A stretch of 64,000 nt of DNA from Corynebacterium auris. GTDB lineage: Bacteria > Actinomycetota > Actinomycetes > Mycobacteriales > Mycobacteriaceae. Location of the stretch: the NCBI RefSeq assembly GCF_030408575.1, contig NZ_CP047047.1, positions 2,349,275 to 2,413,274 of the forward strand, written 5' to 3'. Shown piece by piece: positions 1-7,867 of this stretch. The notes under the pieces are model-generated. The model was not told where the DNA came from and did no database searches. It worked only from the letters and a program-made list of their open reading frames with translations. Positions within the stretch are counted from its first letter, which is position 1; every line of letters begins with the position of its first letter. The position numbers were made by a program, and so were the translations under genes.

Positions 1-1214
1 TCGAGGAGCTGTTCAAGTCCCGCTTCGCCGGCACCGGCATGGCCATCATGGTGCTCTTCGGTTTCGTGGGCTACATGCGCCACATCGGGGCGGACGCGAA
101 GACGGTCGTGGCACTGTCGCGCCCGCTGCAGCGCTTCAACGGTTCCTACTGGCTGGTCCCACTCGGCTTCACGGTGGGGACGCTGCTGTCCTTGGTCGTG
201 CCTTCGGCGAGCGCGCTGTCGCTGCTGCTGGTGGCCACGCTTCTGCCCGCCCTCATCGCGGCGGGGTTGAGCCCGCTGACTGTGGGGGCCATCATCGTGA
301 CGTCGTCGACAATCGTGCCCACGCCGCTCGAGGCCGGCCTGATCCAAGGTGCGGACCTGGTGGGAATGTCCGTCACCGAGTTCACCTTCGGCAACGTGGC
401 CAAGGCGACGATCCCGGCGCTGGTGGTCATGGCGTTCGCCCACATGTGGTGGCAGTGGCGCTGCGATAAGAAGGACGCGGCGCGTGAGACGCTCGATTCG
501 GACGTCACCACCTCGCCCGCCGACTCCGACGACCGCGTCGCCGAGGCGATGAAGCGCGCCGAGGGCCTGCCCGGCTTCTACGCCATCCTGCCGCTTCTGC
601 CGCTGGTGCTCATCATCATCTCCGCCATCCTCAACCGCGCGGGCGTGGTCGAGTTCGAGGCCGACATCCTCCCGGTCACCGTGGTCTCCCTCATGATCAC
701 GATGATCATCGAGGCGATCCGCCACCGCACTGTCTCCGAGGCGCTCGACGACCTCAGCCACTTCTTCCGCGGCCTCGGCGAGGGCGCGGGCAGTGTCGTG
801 GCCCTCATCGTCGCCGCCGCCATCCTCGTCGAAGGCATCACCCAGATGGGCGTCATCGAGGCCCTGACCTCGCTGGCTGGCGACTCCTCCGGCGCCGCGG
901 TGGTCATCGTCCTCATCTTCGTGGCGGCAACCGCCCTCATGGCCATGCTCACCGGCTCCGGCGTGGCGCCCTACTTCGCCTTCTCCGAGATGGTGCCGGG
1001 TCTGGCTGCCAACTCCACGATCCACGCGCCGCAGATGCTCGCCTCCATCTGGGCCACCTCGAACACCATGCGCCAGGCCTCGCCGGTGAACGCGGCGGTG
1101 CTCATCGTCTCGGGCGCCCTCGGCGTCAACCCGATCGAGCTGGTGCGCCGCACGATCGTGCCCATGTTCGCCGGCGCCGCGGTGGCGGTGCTGTGCGCGT
1201 TCCTGTTTATCTAA
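1..1214 (+). CDS. DcuC-like C4-dicarboxylate carrier, 5' end outside the window
   Basis: The reading frame is open from base 3, so the true start lies to the left. The protein is a very hydrophobic multi-spanning permease. The entry segment (GFVGYMRHIGA near the first in-window Met) resembles the conserved region of the DcuC anaerobic C4-dicarboxylate carriers, where a hydrophobic helix is followed by YM.HIGAS. A hydrophilic loop at about residues 141-170 of the visible part separates two membrane halves, as in that family. The expected role is exchange or efflux of succinate, fumarate or a related dicarboxylate across the inner membrane. The substrate cannot be fixed from sequence; other ion-transporter superfamily members are possible. 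The gene ends at TAA just before a promoter/palindrome region. Confidence 0.6.
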   Translation, partial: EELFKSRFAGTGMAIMVLFGFVGYMRHIGADAKTVVALSRPLQRFNGSYWLVPLGFTVGTLLSLVVPSASALSLLLVATLLPALIAAGLSPLTVGAIIVTSSTIVPTPLEAGLIQGADLVGMSVTEFTFGNVAKATIPALVVMAFAHMWWQWRCDKKDAARETLDSDVTTSPADSDDRVAEAMKRAEGLPGFYAILPLLPLVLIIISAILNRAGVVEFEADILPVTVVSLMITMIIEAIRHRTVSEALDDLSHFFRGLGEGAGSVVALIVAAAILVEGITQMGVIEALTSLAGDSSGAAVVIVLIFVAATALMAMLTGSGVAPYFAFSEMVPGLAANSTIHAPQMLASIWATSNTMRQASPVNAAVLIVSGALGVNPIELVRRTIVPMFAGAAVAVLCAFLFI

Positions 1215-1243
1215 CCTAATGCCGTCATCTCATTACTCTGGGG

Positions 1244-1271
1244 CAGCGTTTCTATACTGAGCGAAACGCTG
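1244..1271 (+). promoter_or_regulatory. Palindrome around a -10 hexamer, possible operator
   Basis: CAGCGTTT (1244-1251) and AAACGCTG (1264-1271) form a perfect 8-bp inverted repeat. The loop contains TATACT (1253-1258), a good actinobacterial -10 hexamer. The start codon of the next gene follows at 1292 with GGAAGGAAG as ribosome binding site. The arrangement fits an operator over the promoter of the 602-residue protein. It could instead act as a terminator hairpin for the upstream carrier, although no T-run follows. Confidence 0.4.
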
Positions 1272-1291
1272 TCCATCTATGGAAGGAAGCT

Positions 1292-3100
1292 GTGAATTCC
1301 GTATCTAAACCGGCGGGCTTCAAAACGGCCAATGACGCCCGCCGTGAGCTCTACAAGGCACAAGGCGCCAAGTTCTTGCTCCGCGAAGATTACCAATGCG
1401 ACAGACAGCCCGAATGGCGCCTTGTTCACTTCGCAATCATTCTCCCCGTTCCCGCTTTGCCCGATGGCTTCACATGGCCCGAAAGGTGGGTGCCTGGCCG
1501 CTTTCGTGGTATCAAAACAGTGGAATACGCCAAAAAGGGGGCAGACGGCCGATTTCGTCGCGCACGACGGGGCAACGGTCCAGATTTCGACTACAGCCCC
1601 CGCGTCTTTCACAAAAGCGCTGGTACCTATTTCCGCGGGCCGCTCGCAAGCTCACTCGGGGCGGACGCGCTCGACGCACGCGTTAAGGAGGATGAGGAAC
1701 CGCAAGAGCGGCCCGAACAGCGCGAATCAAGCCCCGCAACGGTCATAGCGCGTCGCTACATGTTCGAAGCCGACCTTACCGAGGAGCAAGAACATATCCC
1801 ACCTCAGGTCGACACTGAACCGTTCCACTGGGATCTCGAATACGACGAGGACCACCCGCACTCCAGCATGCGGTTGATCAGTGCTGAGGTGCTCACGTAC
1901 ACCGGCCCGGACCTGTACAATCTCAAAAACGACGAGCGGTTCCCCTTCTCCACAACTTTCCTTGTGCTCCATGTGGTTGCCGAGCACTGTTCAGGGAAGC
2001 AGCTGGAGTCGATCAACTATTCGCTCACGAGGCCAAGAAATAAAATAAATAAGCGCGCGAAAGACAGCCTGCTGGAAGGGGCCGTAAAGATTGTCAACAA
2101 ACGCCTCTTCCCTAACGAAAAAACAAATCCTTGGAGAGTGACAAAGGGCGGTTACATCGATTTTTCCCACACACTCTACAACAGCAGACAACCCGCAAAA
2201 CCGTATTGCATTACAGTGGCCGTACCGGGCGGGGAGGAACTCCCCGAACCCGAGCCCATCAAAGGCAAGCAACACGACGAAGACACGTGGCCGGTGCACG
2301 ACAAGTGGGCCTGGTTCCTTGCGTCGCGCTTCGATCAGTACACCACCGACATTCCGGCCTTCACGGAGGCCTCGCTCGCCGCGAGTATCACCACCCGCTA
2401 CCGCGACTGGACAGTCCACTCCAGCGACGAGGGCCTCGCGTTTGTACGTCGTGGCCCCCTAGAAAACTCTCAGAATATGTTCATCATGCTCGCCGGTACG
2501 CGTTTCGTGGACCTCGTTATCCTTACCCTCCGAGCTAGGACCTACCTTGATCGTATCGCTGCGCAGCTGCGCCAGCTTTCCTTCTCCGAAGTGCTCAGGG
2601 TCCTCGACAAGGGCGATCCCACCAACCTCTCGGACACCGACCACAAGTTGCAGCACAGCCTGGCGACCTTCTCCAAGGTGCAAATGGAGTTCGTCTACTT
2701 GCGCGATCACCTGTGGTATGAACGCGTCCCACGCCGCGAGGTAGCTACGACAATCCTGCGAGACATTCTGGTGAAGACGGGCGCCCGCAGCGACTTCGAC
2801 GACATCTCTAATGAGCTCGAGCTACGCAAGGACGTGTATACCACGCAATACAACTTTGCTCGCATTCGTCTCGACCGGATAAGGGCCGAAGAACTCGAAC
2901 GAGCACAGGAAATCCGAGAGAAACGCAACATGACTCTCGCTTTCGCCGCGGTGGTCCTAGCCCTCCCTGGACTATTCGCTCTACTTCCCCCAGCCGGAAC
3001 AATGACGCTATTTTGGACGTGCCTAGCGCTCATCCTTGTATTGGTTGGCGCTGTGTTCTGGTACCAGCGGCGCAACCGGGAGAAAAGAAGCGAAAACTAA
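1292..3100 (+). CDS. Unrecognised 602-aa protein with C-terminal membrane hairpin
   Basis: I do not recognise this protein. It starts at GTG with GGAAGGAAG 3 bases upstream. Residues 1 to about 540 look soluble. The section around 500-540 is charged and helical (RLDRIRAEELERAQEIREKR), and it runs straight into two hydrophobic segments (about 543-562 and 566-588) joined by LLPPAGT and followed by a basic tail. The layout, a large cytoplasmic domain, a long helix and a short C-terminal transmembrane hairpin, is CorA-like, but the GMN motif between the helices is absent. The gene lies outside the catabolic genes and 2.7 kb before the Wadjet operon. A membrane-acting effector is conceivable but is only inference. 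Its 3' end is 7 bp from the convergent M20 gene. Confidence 0.75.
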   Translation: MNSVSKPAGFKTANDARRELYKAQGAKFLLREDYQCDRQPEWRLVHFAIILPVPALPDGFTWPERWVPGRFRGIKTVEYAKKGADGRFRRARRGNGPDFDYSPRVFHKSAGTYFRGPLASSLGADALDARVKEDEEPQERPEQRESSPATVIARRYMFEADLTEEQEHIPPQVDTEPFHWDLEYDEDHPHSSMRLISAEVLTYTGPDLYNLKNDERFPFSTTFLVLHVVAEHCSGKQLESINYSLTRPRNKINKRAKDSLLEGAVKIVNKRLFPNEKTNPWRVTKGGYIDFSHTLYNSRQPAKPYCITVAVPGGEELPEPEPIKGKQHDEDTWPVHDKWAWFLASRFDQYTTDIPAFTEASLAASITTRYRDWTVHSSDEGLAFVRRGPLENSQNMFIMLAGTRFVDLVILTLRARTYLDRIAAQLRQLSFSEVLRVLDKGDPTNLSDTDHKLQHSLATFSKVQMEFVYLRDHLWYERVPRREVATTILRDILVKTGARSDFDDISNELELRKDVYTTQYNFARIRLDRIRAEELERAQEIREKRNMTLAFAAVVLALPGLFALLPPAGTMTLFWTCLALILVLVGAVFWYQRRNREKRSEN

Positions 3101-3107
3101 CCCAAAA

Positions 3108-4324
3108 CTACCCCAGGTACGCCAGCGCTGCCGCTGCCGCTGCCAGCGCCTTCGCCCCCGTTTCCAGCGTCGGCTGGGGGAGCGGGGCGAAGGTCGGGCT
3201 GTGGTTGGGGATGACAACGCCCTCCGGCGCGCCGCCAAGGTACCAGTAGCAGTAGGGCGCCCGGAAGGCGTCCGGGATGCCGGGGAAGTCCTCGGAACCG
3301 GTGAGTGGGTCCGCGGGGTGGATGCGCTCGGCGCCGAGGCCGGCGGCGATGCCTTTGCGGACTCGCTCAGTCACGTTCTCGTCGTTGTCGAGGACGGGGA
3401 AGGTGGTGTGGGTGACAATCTCGGGCTCGCGCTTCGCCCCCGCCGCCCGGGCCTCTGCGCGCACGATCCGCTCGATTGCCGCGAGGATCCGTTCGCGCAC
3501 CTGCGCGTCGTAGGCCCGCACGTTGAGCCCCAGGTGCGCCGAGTCCGGGATGACGTTCGGGCGCGTGCCCGCGTGGAAGGTGCCCACGGTGACCACGCCG
3601 AACTCGAAGGGGCTGAGCACGCGCGCGACGATCGTCTGCAGGTTCTGCACGACCGCCGACGCCATGACCACCGGGTCCACCCCGAGGTGCGGCATGGAGC
3701 CGTGGGAGCCCTCCCCGTACAAGGTGATCCCCAGGTTGACTGAGGTAGCCATCACGGGCCCGGCGCTGAGCGCAACGTGGCCGGCGGGCACGTGGTCGCA
3801 GAAGACGTGCTGGCCCAACACCACGTCGGGGCGCGCCACCTTGTCCACCAGGCCATCGGCCACCATGGCCCGCGCGCCGGCGCCGTTTTCCTCACCGGGC
3901 TGGAAGAGTAGCTGCAGGGTGCCGGACCAGTCACCGCGGTGGGCCGCCATCATTTCGCCCATGGCAACGAGCGACGCGACGTGCACGTCGTGGCCGCAGG
4001 CGTGCATGACGGGCACGGTGTTGCCGTCGGCGTCGGTCGCCGTGTCCGTCGAGGCGTACGGCAGGCCCGTTTCCTCCTTCACGGGCAAACCATCAAAGTC
4101 CGCTCGCAGCATCACCGTCGGCCCCTCGCCGTTGGTCATGGCGCCCACGACGCCGCCGCCGACCTCGACAACGTCGTATCCGAGGGCAGTGAGCTTATCG
4201 ACGATCACCCCCGCGTCCTCTCCTCCCTCATCGACAGCTCCGGGTGGCGGTGCAGGTCGCGGTATAGCTCCTCCTGGCTGCCCCTGACGGCGTGGTAGTG
4301 GTCGAGGACTTTCTGGCTGCTCAT
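3108..4324 (-). pseudogene. M20 family amidohydrolase broken by a one-base frameshift
   Basis: The large part (4208 down to 3108, 366 residues) has the M20D amidohydrolase hallmarks, including the metal-binding HACGHDVH motif near residue 70 and a C-terminal GSEDF motif. These enzymes hydrolyse N-acyl amino acids or related amides such as hippurate or IAA conjugates. The family N-terminus is missing from that frame, but it is encoded just upstream in another frame. An ATG at 4324 begins MSSQKVLDHYHAV and reaches DLHRHPELSMREERT before a TGA at 4207-4205. The frames meet at a run of five C (4208-4212 on the plus strand). One extra base in that run would join them as ...ERTRGVIVDKL. It may be a real loss-of-function mutation, phase variation or a sequencing error. 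A GTG at 4208 could start the short form, but that product lacks conserved N-terminal residues. Confidence 0.8.
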
Positions 4325-4403
4325 GCGTTCCTTTCCTAGGTGTTTTCTTTCACCTTAAGCCGCTCCTCCGGACAGTTGCGGACACGCTGAAGGTGTTACT
4401 TTT

Positions 4404-4432
4404 TTGACGCGTCCCCTATCTTTTCATATCCT
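4404..4432 (+). promoter_or_regulatory. Promoter of the SGNH esterase gene
   Basis: TTGACG (4404-4409) and TATCCT (4427-4432) are separated by 17 bp and lie 40 bp before the GTG start at 4472. GAAAGGA upstream of the start is the likely ribosome binding site. Confidence 0.5.
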
Positions 4433-4471
4433 TTTGCTATCGACTCCTATCGTTGAAAGGATTTTTCCAGC

Positions 4472-5326
4472 GTGAAGATCGCCCGCGTCGCCCTCGGCGT
4501 CCTTACCGCCCTGTCCTTGGCCGCCGGCCCCCTGGCCCCCGTGTCGGCTGCGCAGCCCGCGCCGAACGGGAACATCGTCACCCTCGGCGACTCCTACACC
4601 GCCAACCCCGACGAGATTCGTAATGCGCTCCGCGGCGTCCAGCTGCAATCCGTGCAGGACTACGTCAACGATTACCCCAGCACGGGCGGGTGCCTGCAGG
4701 CGCCGAACAACTGGCCGCGCAAGCTCAGCGCCGCGACCGGTGCCCCGGTGGCCGACTGGTCCTGCACCGCGCAGACCTCCCAGACCGTGCTCGGGCGCAT
4801 CGACGCGGCGATTAACCACGGCGACCTCCACCCCGGCACGCGCAGCGTGGTCATCGCCGTGGGCATGAACGATTACGGCCCCTTCGGCATCGCACAAGGC
4901 TTCACCCCGTGGTTCCCCTCGACGATGCGGGACGACTACGTCCAGAACATGCGCATCGCCGCGGACAAGATCCGCGCCGTGGCACCGAACGCCAACATCG
5001 TCCTCTCGGGCTCCCTCGCGGTGTCCGAGCCGGCGCAGCCGCACATGTTCTGCCCGATCAACGTGGTCCCGGGCGCCCCGATCGGTTTCCCGCTCCCGCA
5101 CCTCCAGGCGGTCGAGCACAACCAGCGGGCCGGTGCCGAAGCGATCGGTGCCGAGTTCGTGGAGATGCGCCTGCCCTCCGCGGGCCACACCGCCTGCAAC
5201 CGCGATGCCTCCCAGCGCTACGTCGCCGGCGCGCTCGACACCACCACCCCCAACACGACGATGAGCCTGCACCCCTCCGACTTGGGAAGCGAGTTCATCA
5301 CCCAGCGCCTCGCGCCGGTGGTGTAA
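4472..5326 (+). CDS. Secreted SGNH/GDSL-family esterase
   Basis: The 284-residue product begins with a classical Sec signal peptide (basic MKIAR, hydrophobic core, cleavage likely after SAA-Q near residue 27). The mature protein starts with block I of the SGNH hydrolases, VTLGDSYTA, which carries the nucleophilic Ser at about residue 39. A later VGMND segment (about residue 130) supplies the conserved Asn block. A C-terminal SLHPSDLG (about residue 270) supplies the catalytic Asp/His pair in the usual DxxH-like end block. Several cysteines suggest disulfides in the exported protein. The expected activity is hydrolysis of ester-linked lipids or acyl groups at the cell surface; the substrate is unknown. 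A start at GTG 4472 is supported by GAAAGGA and by the signal peptide. Confidence 0.85.
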   Translation: MKIARVALGVLTALSLAAGPLAPVSAAQPAPNGNIVTLGDSYTANPDEIRNALRGVQLQSVQDYVNDYPSTGGCLQAPNNWPRKLSAATGAPVADWSCTAQTSQTVLGRIDAAINHGDLHPGTRSVVIAVGMNDYGPFGIAQGFTPWFPSTMRDDYVQNMRIAADKIRAVAPNANIVLSGSLAVSEPAQPHMFCPINVVPGAPIGFPLPHLQAVEHNQRAGAEAIGAEFVEMRLPSAGHTACNRDASQRYVAGALDTTTPNTTMSLHPSDLGSEFITQRLAPVV

Positions 5327-5408
5327 GGGCGCTGCTCGCGTGCGGGGAGCAGGGTACTCACGCTGCCGCCGACGATGGCGGAGTGCCAGATACGGCGCTT
5401 CTGTGTCT

Positions 5409-5637
5409 GATCTGGGCGATGAATGCGTAGGGGATACCGCCCGGGCCTGCGGGCCATTCAGCGCCCTTCGGCAGGTCGGGGAGACCGCCAACCCGCGAGG
5501 AACCCAAAGGAACCTCGGCGACCTCACCAGGTTCCACCCCGATTTCCTCGATGAGGTACGCCAGCGCCTTATCCGACAAACTCTGCCGGCAGGAAAGCGG
5601 CCGCCGCGGTGGAGACTTCCTTCGTGTCCTTGAACAT
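5409..5637 (-). pseudogene. Decayed DUF1963/YwqG-like gene fragment
   Basis: An ATG at 5637 begins MFKDTKEVSTA and runs for about 22 codons to a TAA. A second frame then continues with SDKALAYLIEE, GEVAEVPLGSSRVGGLPDLP, KGAEWP and PYAFIAQI (5585 to 5409). The pattern GGLPDLP-x-G-x-EWP...FIAQI is the conserved core near the N-terminus of the DUF1963 (YwqG-like) family. After AQI the similarity stops, so the C-terminal two thirds are gone. A frameshift near 5590 and the 3' truncation make this a pseudogene. The rest of the 480-bp gap between the esterase and jetA holds nothing else I can recognise. Confidence 0.6.
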
Positions 5638-5794
5638 GGGGCCAGTGTAACGGGGGGCGAGTGGGCGCTACTCGAAGTGTGACCTGCACTCCGTGGACGT
5701 GGCGGATCATCAACCGGGTGAGGAGGGGGGGCGTCGATAAGCACCACGCGCCCACCCGTTCGATTGGTGGCCGGTCCGTGTCGGCGCCCCTTGC

Positions 5795-5800
5795 TAAGTT
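5795..5800 (+). promoter_or_regulatory. -10 hexamer placed for a leaderless jetA transcript
   Basis: TAAGTT fits the corynebacterial TANNNT -10 and ends 6 bases before the jetA ATG at 5807, and no Shine-Dalgarno sequence is present. Transcription would start at or next to the ATG. A convincing -35 is not visible. Confidence 0.35.
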
Positions 5801-5806
5801 GAGTTC

Positions 5807-7279
5807 ATGAACCGAACGACGGCGGTTGCCGACACCCTCACCATGATCCGCCTTGCGGACTCGGTCCCGGCGTGGGTGATGTTGCGCGCCAAAAACGCGC
5901 CAGCTGTACTGTCAGTGCTCAGCGCGGTGTTTCAGTCCAGTAACCGACAGGTCGCGGGCACCGAACTGACGCTAGCGGTCGACTCGCTGCTCGTTGATAT
6001 TCGGGAGCAAACCGACATGGAGCTCCCCAAATCCGCCGTGGCGTACATCAACGATTGGGTCAAGGCCGGTTATCTCATCCGCCGCAGCCCGCAGGGAACA
6101 CGTGATGAGTTCTACGAGCTCACTACGGACGCCCACGTGGCAATCGACTATGTCCGACAGCTGGTCAACCCGCAGCGCTCGGTAACCAAGTCCCGCCTGG
6201 ACACCCTCTTCACGGGCTTGCACAGCCTGGCCGCGGAGACGGACCCCGATGAGGCGACCGCTATTCGACGCCTCGAGCAGCAGCGCGATCAGCTGCAGGC
6301 GCGCATCGAGCAGATCCGTATGAACGGGGTCGGCATCATATCTGATGCGGAGGCCGTGGAGAAGGCGCGCGAGATCCTGGCCCTGGCGAGCGATTTGCCG
6401 ACGGACTTTTCCCGTGTACGGGAGGAGATCGAGGAGGTCGACAGGGATCTGCGGGAATCGATAGTCGATGAACAACTCAACGCCGGCGAGGTGTTGGACA
6501 ACGTGTTTCGGGGTGTGGATCTGATTACCGAGTCCGAGGCGGGAAAAGCCTTCAACGGCTTCTACGAGGTCTTCCTCGACCCGGAGCGATCCAAGCAGTT
6601 CGACGCGACTGTCAGCTCCGTGCTGTCCCGTGATTTCGTGGACAAGCTTGATCCGCTGGAGCGAACGGAGCTGGCACAGCTGGTAGACACACTGGATACC
6701 TCCTCGGGGCAAGTCCATGACTCGATGACGGGCCTGTCCAGATCGCTGAGAAGGTTCGTGCAGTCCCGCGAGGCGGAGTCGCAGCAGGCATTGACCAGGG
6801 CGATCACTACCGCCCAGCAGCTCGCTCTCCAACTCGCGCAGCGCGGCATCAAACCCTACGAGTCCATCGAGTTCGATCTGGAGTTGACCACCCGGCAGCC
6901 GACCTCGCTGTCGAGCTGGGAACTCTACGACCCGATGGAGTACCGCATCGAGCCCAACATGGACGTCAACGAGTCGGGGGAGATCGACTTTGAGGCGATG
7001 CGCGCGAGGATCCGGGAATCCGAGATTGATTGGGAGGAGCTGCGCCGGGCAATCAATGCTGTGGTGGGCAGGAGCGGGAGGGCGTCGATAAGCGACGTGC
7101 TTTCCGCCCACCCCGCAACCCAAGGCTTGGCGAGCGTCGTGGGACTGATCAAGCTTGCGCACGACCACGGCGAGCGGGCCGACGGCACCGAGTTCCTGCA
7201 CTGGCAGCGCCCAGGCGGAAAGAGTTTCCGCGCCAGGTATGCACGATTCGAATTCGGCGAAAAGATTGGACACGTTTAG
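5807..7279 (+). CDS. jetA: Wadjet type I protein JetA (DUF3375)
   Basis: This 490-residue protein opens the four-gene Wadjet operon. It has the size and features of DUF3375: an N-terminal helical/winged-helix region (LPKSAVAYINDWVKAGYLIRR near residue 70-90 resembles a wHTH), long charged helices with heptad character (about 145-215), and a C-terminal winged-helix-like end. JetA is the kleisin-like subunit that, with JetB and the SMC-like JetC, forms a loop-extruding complex. The complex recognises small circular DNA and lets JetD cleave it, giving protection against plasmids. The TAG stop is directly followed by the jetB ATG. Assignment to type I rests on the full jetABCD order. Confidence 0.9.
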   Translation: MNRTTAVADTLTMIRLADSVPAWVMLRAKNAPAVLSVLSAVFQSSNRQVAGTELTLAVDSLLVDIREQTDMELPKSAVAYINDWVKAGYLIRRSPQGTRDEFYELTTDAHVAIDYVRQLVNPQRSVTKSRLDTLFTGLHSLAAETDPDEATAIRRLEQQRDQLQARIEQIRMNGVGIISDAEAVEKAREILALASDLPTDFSRVREEIEEVDRDLRESIVDEQLNAGEVLDNVFRGVDLITESEAGKAFNGFYEVFLDPERSKQFDATVSSVLSRDFVDKLDPLERTELAQLVDTLDTSSGQVHDSMTGLSRSLRRFVQSREAESQQALTRAITTAQQLALQLAQRGIKPYESIEFDLELTTRQPTSLSSWELYDPMEYRIEPNMDVNESGEIDFEAMRARIRESEIDWEELRRAINAVVGRSGRASISDVLSAHPATQGLASVVGLIKLAHDHGERADGTEFLHWQRPGGKSFRARYARFEFGEKIGHV

Positions 7280-7867
7280 ATGGACAACAAGCTTCATGAG
7301 ACCGACACCGGCACCCTGACCGGCCTGCAGCGCCGGGCGCTGGCGGAGCTCATCCGCGGCCCGTACGTGTCCAGCATCAAGGCACCGGAGGTGTTCCAGA
7401 CTGTGTCGGGTTCGCGGGAGCTGCTCGCGCAGCAGCTGGATAATCTCTTTCTCACCCTCATCGTCGACGACAACGCAGGTGTCGCCTACACCAAGGCGTG
7501 GGACGTGGAGGTGCCTGACAAACGCGCTCTGCTGCGGAAACAGTCGCTGACGTTCATGGATACGGTGGTCATCCTGCATCTGCGCCGCGAGCTGGTGACC
7601 ACCAACCCCAACGAACGCACCATCGTGGACGAGGACGAGGTGTTCGAGGCGACCCTGCCGTACCAGGGCCACGGGGGCACGGACAAGACCAACCAGCGCA
7701 AACGGTTCACCGCCTCGTGGAACAAGATGAAGACCTACTCCATCATCGTGTCCACCCCCACCGAAGGCCGCTTCGAGGTCTCCCCGGTACTGCGCATCAT
7801 CTTCTCCGGCGAGGAAATCGCCGCCGTCACCGAATCATTCCGCGCACTTCTGGAGGACGAGCAATGA
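7280..7867 (+). CDS. jetB: Wadjet type I protein JetB (DUF4194)
   Basis: This 195-residue protein has the length of DUF4194, the KITE/MukE-like winged-helix subunit of Wadjet. Its ATG immediately follows the jetA stop codon, and its TGA overlaps the jetC ATG in an ATGA junction, so translation is probably coupled. Segments such as LLRKQSLTFMDTVVILHLRR followed by a threonine-rich acidic stretch fit the winged-helix dimer described for this family. It binds the kleisin JetA and the JetC heads. I see no sign of damage. Confidence 0.9.
   Translation: MDNKLHETDTGTLTGLQRRALAELIRGPYVSSIKAPEVFQTVSGSRELLAQQLDNLFLTLIVDDNAGVAYTKAWDVEVPDKRALLRKQSLTFMDTVVILHLRRELVTTNPNERTIVDEDEVFEATLPYQGHGGTDKTNQRKRFTASWNKMKTYSIIVSTPTEGRFEVSPVLRIIFSGEEIAAVTESFRALLEDEQ

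Noticed and set aside
2940..3060. CorA-type Mg2+ channel identity for the 602-residue protein
   Set aside because: The two membrane helices fit, but the diagnostic GMN motif at the end of the first helix is absent.
7717..7863. Extension of jetC to an earlier start in the same frame
   Set aside because: The extra 49 residues overlap jetB completely, and their composition is that of an antisense or shifted frame. The ATG at 7864 has the ATGA coupling and begins the family-like sequence.
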